Assembly: GCF_000270245.1 (NCBI RefSeq) | Contig: NC_015635.1 | Coordinates: 5,270,001-5,334,000 of the forward strand | Reading direction: 5' to 3' | DNA: 64,000 nucleotides | Source: Microlunatus phosphovorus NM-1 | Lineage (GTDB): Bacteria > Actinomycetota > Actinomycetes > Propionibacteriales > Propionibacteriaceae | Shown here: positions 59,479 through 64,000 of the stretch, in pieces | How positions within the stretch are numbered: the first letter of the stretch is position 1 | Layout of the letters: each line of letters opens with the position of its first letter | Notes under the pieces: generated by a model | What the model was told of the DNA's origin: nothing | The model's database searches: none | The model's input: only the letters and a program-made list of their open reading frames with translations | Position numbers and translations under genes: made by a program

Positions 59479-59500
59479 CTGCGAGGCCCTACGGGGCCAG

Positions 59501-59579
<79 letters not shown>

Positions 59580-59585
59580 TAGTCA

Positions 59586-59618
59586 CGTGAGGACCACCGG
59601 CCTGTCCGGCCGCTCACG
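59586..59618. terminator. Hairpin downstream of tRNA-Pro
   Basis: CGTGAG/CTCACG outer arms with an inner GGCC/GGCC pair, 9 bases after the tRNA and 37 bases before the convergent membrane-protein gene ends. It could serve both directions. Confidence 0.5.
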
Positions 59619-59654
59619 CTTCTCATGCCTTGGGCGATCTGCTCATGGGCGTCG

Positions 59655-60344
59655 TCAGAAGAGCACCGGCAAACTGGCCATGCGCGAGGCGGCAATACCC
59701 AGGGTCGCCAGGGCAGCAGCCAGCAGCAGGGCCCGCGCGGCTCGATAGCGGAAGCTGGAGATGACCCCGGAGAAGAACAGGGCCGCCGCCAGCAGGATGG
59801 TCACCGACACGTAGGCGCTGGCGGTGGCGCCAGCTTCACGACCCAGCTGCGACGCCGACTCTGCTTCGGCGATCGCCGTCCGGTAGCCGGCCAGCTGGCC
59901 GTTCAGGTACTGCTGGTCGTCGGCCAGCGGGGTCGGTGTCCGGCCGGCCTCGACCTCGCGCTGCCAGGTGTCCAGCACCGGGAGGAAGTCCTTGCGTACC
60001 AGGCTGTCACGATAGAACTGCTCCACCTTGGTATTGCCCGACGCCACGACCTGGGCATACTGAGCGGTGATCATCGCGTCGTACGCGATCTTCTGTGTGG
60101 CAAGTCCGAACAGCCGAGCCGCCTCGACGTGCTTGTCCGATGCCACCTGCGCATGGTCAGCGCTGGATCCGCTCCAGCGTACGGACTCGAATCCGCACCA
60201 GGCCGTCCCGATCGTGGTGATCCCCAACAGGATCACCGCCACGATCTCCACGATCTTCTCGAACCGAGACTCCTTGCCGGGTGAGCCCGGCGCCACCAGG
60301 CCGAACGAGACCGTGTCGGTCGTCGCGCCGGTCATCAAGCTCAC
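59655..60344 (-). CDS. Predicted membrane protein partnered with SPFH protein
   Basis: Unrecognised protein of 229 residues; it has some DUF4337-like character (one N-terminal membrane segment followed by TAWCGFESVRWSGSSADHAQ), but I am not sure. Segments: VEIVAVILLGITTIGTAW near the start, a long charged helical middle (LVRKDFLPVLDTWQREVEAG), then two C-terminal segments (ASAYVSVTILLAAALFFSG and RALLLAAALATLGIAASRM). Its start overlaps the stop of the SPFH gene by four bases, so the two are coupled and probably interact in the membrane. No enzymatic motif is visible. Confidence 0.7.
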   Translation of the reverse strand: MSLMTGATTDTVSFGLVAPGSPGKESRFEKIVEIVAVILLGITTIGTAWCGFESVRWSGSSADHAQVASDKHVEAARLFGLATQKIAYDAMITAQYAQVVASGNTKVEQFYRDSLVRKDFLPVLDTWQREVEAGRTPTPLADDQQYLNGQLAGYRTAIAEAESASQLGREAGATASAYVSVTILLAAALFFSGVISSFRYRAARALLLAAALATLGIAASRMASLPVLF

Positions 60345-61255
60345 CGCTGATCACCCCCAGCACGCTCCGCCCCCGGCTCCCCTGACCCATCCAGCGGAGC
60401 CGCCGGATCGGGCGGCAGTCCACCGGGACCGGGCAACGGTCGAACCCCCGCCGGCAGGGTGACATTGAGATTCTCCCGGCGCAGGATCAGCTCGCGCCAC
60501 AGCTCAGTCTCGCGATAACGCCACGGTGCCTCCGCTGATCCCGCCTGCGCGACGAGATCCTGATCGTTGCTCAGCTGGGCGATGCGTGTCTCGGCGGCGG
60601 CATTCTCCGCAGCCAGTTCGTGACGAGCCCGCACCACCGCTTGCACAGCCTCACCCGTGCGACCGAGATCGACCGAACGGAGCTGGAAGGATGCGAGCTC
60701 GAACCCGGTCTCGGCCAGCTCAGCGGTCAACTGCTCGCCGACCTCGCGCTGCAACGCCTCGCGCGCGGGGCCGAATAGATCGTCCACACCCACCTGTTCG
60801 GCGCCCAATGCCGCAGTCACCCCGGCGTGGCAGCAGTCGCGGACGGCGGCACCGATACCGCCTGGGCCGAAACGCAGATGGACGTCGCGCAGACCTTCCA
60901 GGCGGAGCCGATACCGAACGGTGTAGCCGACCACGGCTCGGGTCCGGTCGCCGAGATACACCTCGATGGCCGGTCCGCAGCTGTCCAACCCGGCCTGGTC
61001 GACCGGCTCCGGCTCGCCCCCGACCCGATAGCTCAGCTCGGTCGACGGATAGGTCACCACGGTGCGCCGCCGCAGCGCAGGCACGAAATGCAGCCCGGGC
61101 GACAGCACGGCGTCTGTTGGCCGACCACGGACCAGGAGCAGGCCGAGTCGGCCGGACGGGATGCGGAGGAAGGACTCGCTGAGCACGACCCAAGCGAGGA
61201 TGCCCACCGCCGGAACCAGGAGGACCACCAGGATGATCCAGCCGACCAGATTCAT
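60341..61255 (-). CDS. SPFH/Band 7-domain membrane protein
   Basis: Stomatin/prohibitin-like protein of 304 residues. An N-terminal membrane segment (LVGWIILVVLLVPAVGILAWVV) precedes the SPFH domain (GLLLVRGRPTDAVLSPGLHF, TVVTYPSTELSYRV, VGYTVRYRLRL, ELASFQLRSVDL), then a helical coiled region RHELAAENAAAETRIAQLSN and a Pro/Gly-rich end. Proteins of this class form membrane-bound rings or scaffold microdomains. It is coupled to the following membrane protein by a 4-base overlap. The role in this organism is unknown. Confidence 0.85.
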   Translation of the reverse strand: MNLVGWIILVVLLVPAVGILAWVVLSESFLRIPSGRLGLLLVRGRPTDAVLSPGLHFVPALRRRTVVTYPSTELSYRVGGEPEPVDQAGLDSCGPAIEVYLGDRTRAVVGYTVRYRLRLEGLRDVHLRFGPGGIGAAVRDCCHAGVTAALGAEQVGVDDLFGPAREALQREVGEQLTAELAETGFELASFQLRSVDLGRTGEAVQAVVRARHELAAENAAAETRIAQLSNDQDLVAQAGSAEAPWRYRETELWRELILRRENLNVTLPAGVRPLPGPGGLPPDPAAPLDGSGEPGAERAGGDQR

Positions 61256-61487
61256 GGACGGGTTCTACCAACCAGGAGCCGGCACCAACCAGCCTCAGGG
61301 GCAGATTTCATACCGCCAGGATGAGCCGGCCGCTTTCTCGGACCTGAGATGAACCGGGCCGGCCTCACACCGCGAGGGTGAGTTCTACCCAGATAGTTTG
61401 GCCGGGGCGAGTTTTATGTGCGACAGCCGGCACCGTACGTGCGACACGCCGTCTCACTGTCACCCCGTCCCCCACCGGAGAGTGCCC

Positions 61488-64000
61488 GTGTCCTCATCAG
61501 CGCCACGCGCCCGAACTCCGCAGCGCACCCACCGCCCCCGAGGTGCCGCCCTGCGGTCGGTGATCGCCCTGCTGCTCGCTCTCGGGTCGGTGCTGGTGAC
61601 GCCGGCGGTGGCCCACGCCGAGGACGACGGTGTGCTGAGCATCAGCAAGGGCGTCAATGGCTGGGACCGACGGGCATCAGGTCGACCCGGACGAGACCTT
61701 CGTCTACACGATCGTCATCGGCTGCTCCAACGGCGGTTCGGGCGGCTGCACGAATGCCGTTCTGCAAGACGAGTTGCCGGCCGGCATCGTGCTCGACAGC
61801 GACGCGAGCGATATCGATGTCCAACCCTCCGGGAGCGGGACCGCCACGGTGGACGGCAACCAGGTCACCGTCACCTTCACCCAGCCGCTGACCGATCCAG
61901 CCGACAGCCAGGGGATCCAGGACCAGGCGACGATCGAAGTGCACATCCCGGTCCGGGTCGATCCGGACATCTCCCCTGAGCTCGACGGCGAAGATCTGAC
62001 CAACACCGCGACCGTCGACGGCACCAACACCGACCCGGCAACCGACGACTTCACCGTCGTCCCCAGCGTGCCGACAGACCTCGAGGCCAGCACGGACAAA
62101 TCCTTCGATCCCGACTCCGCAGTCGCCGATCCCGGCACCGAGACCACGCTCACGCTGACCGGCGGCAATGCGTCCAACATCGCTGTGGACGAGATCGTGC
62201 TCACCGATCCCAGCGGTGACCCGCCGGGCGCTTTCGCCTATCTCGGACTCACCAGCGACACCCTCGAGGTGTCCTTGCCCGAGGGCGCCGAGCAAGTTCA
62301 GGTCGACTGCTGGGTGGACGACGGCTGGGTGGACGGTTCACCGAACGCGCCACCAGCCACCCTGCCTGATGGCGTCGATCCAGCGGACTGCGCGGGACTG
62401 CGGGTCCACTTCATCTCGACCGACGGCCAGGGCATCCCGCCTGGCGAGAGCGGCACCATCACCGTCGGGCTGGAACAGCGTGACAATATCGGCGATGCCG
62501 GCGAGGGCCCGATCAGCAACGAGGTCGCCACCACCGTCACCCTCGATGACGAGACCTCTGACCCGGCCACCGCATCCGACGACTACGTCATCACCTCGGC
62601 CGAGCTGCCACTCGATGCCTCGAAGGTCTTCCAGCCCGATGTCATCGCCGCCGGTGGCCAGAGCACCGTCACTCTCGGCGCGACCAACAGCAGCGACCGT
62701 ACGCTCACCAGCCTCTCGATCACCGAACCCGGCGGCGATCCCGACCTGTTCGAGAACGGCCTCACTTTCAGCGGCTGGACGGACGACGTGCAGTGGCCGA
62801 GCGGGGCGACCGGAGCGAGCGTCACCTACACCTACGACGACGGCAGCAGCGAGACACTCACCGCCGATTCACCCGACACCCTGCCCGATCCGCCGGATGG
62901 CAAGGTGGTCACCGGCTTCACGGTCGAGTTCACCGGACCGATCGTTCCCGGCGCCGAGGCGAGCATCCCCTTCACGGTGACCGCCGACGAGACCCAGGCT
63001 GAGGCAGAGATCCAGCACCCGAACTCCATCAGCGCCGAGTCCAGCGCCCCCGGCGGCTATCACGGCGAGGCCGAAGCCGACGACACCCTCACCACCATCG
63101 AGCAGCGGCTCGCCGTCGAGGTGGACAAGGAAATCAGCCCCGACGAGATCTTTGCGATCCCCGGCCAGGAAGCCGTCGTCCAGCTGACCGGCAAGGTGTC
63201 CGACTTCCCCGAGTCGACGACCGACGCCCATCAGATCATCGTCCAGGACCCCGCCGATCTGACCAATGACGGCTGGTACGACGCGTTCGCCCCGCAGACC
63301 ATTGCCGAGACCCCGATCCCCGCCGACGCAACCTTGACCGTGCAGTACTACAACGGGACCGAGTGGGTGGACGTGCCCGGCATGGTGGACCTCGAGGGCC
63401 CGCAGATCTTCACCGGCGAACTGCCGCCCGAGGTCCAGGAGAACGCGCAGGGCATCCGGTTCGTCTACGAGTCCGAGGAGGGTTTCCCGCCAGGCACCAC
63501 GGTCAATCCCAATATCAATTTCGAGCTCAAGCCCGAGATGGCGGGCCAGGAGCTGAGCGTCGAGAATTGTGCCAGCTCGGCGCTAGCACGCCCGCACCCG
63601 GGGTCGACGATGCCAGCGCCGCCCAGGAGTCCCCCGACTGCCCGGTCATCGAGCTGATCGACCCCGACCCCGGCAACGCCGACTTCATCGAGAAGGACTG
63701 GGACAGTCCGAAGCTGGTCGGCGAGCGCTCACAGAACGAGCACGGCGCATCATTGCGCTGGTCCACCAGCGGCGCGACCGGCATCGACCAGATGCGCATC
63801 TACGACGTGCCGGATCCGACCCCACTGCCGGGCAGCGTGTACGACAGCTTCGACCTGGTCCGGATCGACCCGATCACCGCCACGATGGATCCACTGCTGA
63901 CCTACGACCGGGTCGCCGGCATCCAGCTGTTCAGCCGCTCGGCGAATGACTGGGTCGCAGCTCCCAACGACCCCTGCCCAGCCGCCTGCGACGGCACCTT
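61488..64000 (+). CDS. Large secreted repeat-domain surface protein, with two apparent frame breaks, cut by window edge
   Basis: GTG at 61488 (GGAG upstream) starts a Sec signal peptide (basic RTHRPRGAALR, core SVIALLLALGSVLV, end VAHA). The signal frame stays in phase with SISKGVNGWD until about 61666, where the coding frame jumps by one base (an extra C would explain it). The body, in the other frame from about 61667 to 63560, carries DUF11/adhesin-like beta domains: ETFVYTIVIGCSNGG, then KSFDPDSAVADPGTETTLTL, KVFQPDVIAAGGQSTVTL and KEISPDEIFAIPGQEAVVQL as repeat starts. A second jump near 63568 leads to a frame with SPDCPVIELIDPDPGNADFI and onward past 64000. Sequencing errors or a decayed gene are both possible. 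Confidence 0.7.

Overview
The window is high-GC actinobacterial DNA. The gene complement points to Actinomycetia, most likely the Propionibacteriales: a Tad pilus locus with ssd, WhiB, cAMP-receptor-type Crp, F420-linked oxidoreductase, proton pyrophosphatase, DasR-type and IdeR-type operators, and several apparently leaderless genes. Gene order from topA to the metallophosphoesterase follows, with insertions, the Mycobacterium tuberculosis Rv3646c-Rv3683 backbone (topA, helicase, tad genes, ssd, acs, nth, crp, MBL hydrolase, RidA, DUF4177, paired Get3-like ATPases, whiB4, ponA2, phosphoesterase). The species cannot be named from the sequence alone.

Layout. 1-3.3 kb: 5' part of topA and a methyltransferase. 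3.3-9.3 kb: a secreted RTX-repeat protein, then an iron-siderophore ABC importer; its binding protein and its permease/ATPase operon converge, and each is preceded by an iron box that ends on the start codon. 9.3-16.6 kb: CPBP protease, H+-pyrophosphatase and an MrfA-like helicase, with a 52-bp tandem repeat in the gap before the helicase. 16.6-18.4 kb: AraC/VOC pair and a DUF6191 gene. 18.4-25.4 kb: Tad locus (ssd-tadA-tadB-tadC, then DUF4244-TadE-TadG-like) split by a glycosyltransferase; both halves carry the same DnaA-box-like upstream block. 25.8-30.9 kb: Fic-like relic, methyltransferase, amino-sugar SIS protein under two DasR-like operators, TetR/glycosyltransferase pair. 31-44.6 kb: acs, nhaA, holin-like protein, hydrolase, alpha-glucosidase, HD protein, NUDIX, nth, crp, HtrA, MBL, NUDIX, RidA, DUF4177.

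44.6-50.4 kb is an accessory island: a dispersed repeat, a VOC gene broken by one IS3-family element, a second locus of the 52-bp repeat, and a DUF222/HNH gene cleanly split by another IS3-family element. 50.4-59.6 kb returns to the backbone: F420 oxidoreductase and two Get3-like ATPases (coupled), whiB, ponA, YqeY-like protein, CPA1 antiporter, phosphoesterase and tRNA-Pro(CGG). 59.6-61.3 kb holds an SPFH protein coupled to a membrane protein. The window ends inside a large secreted repeat-domain protein with two apparent frame breaks.

I did not find a clear new defence or mobile system. The strongest undescribed signals are regulatory and repetitive: the twin tad upstream blocks, the 52-bp tandem repeat at two loci, the roughly 140-bp dispersed repeat family, and the small ORF threaded between tadA and tadB.
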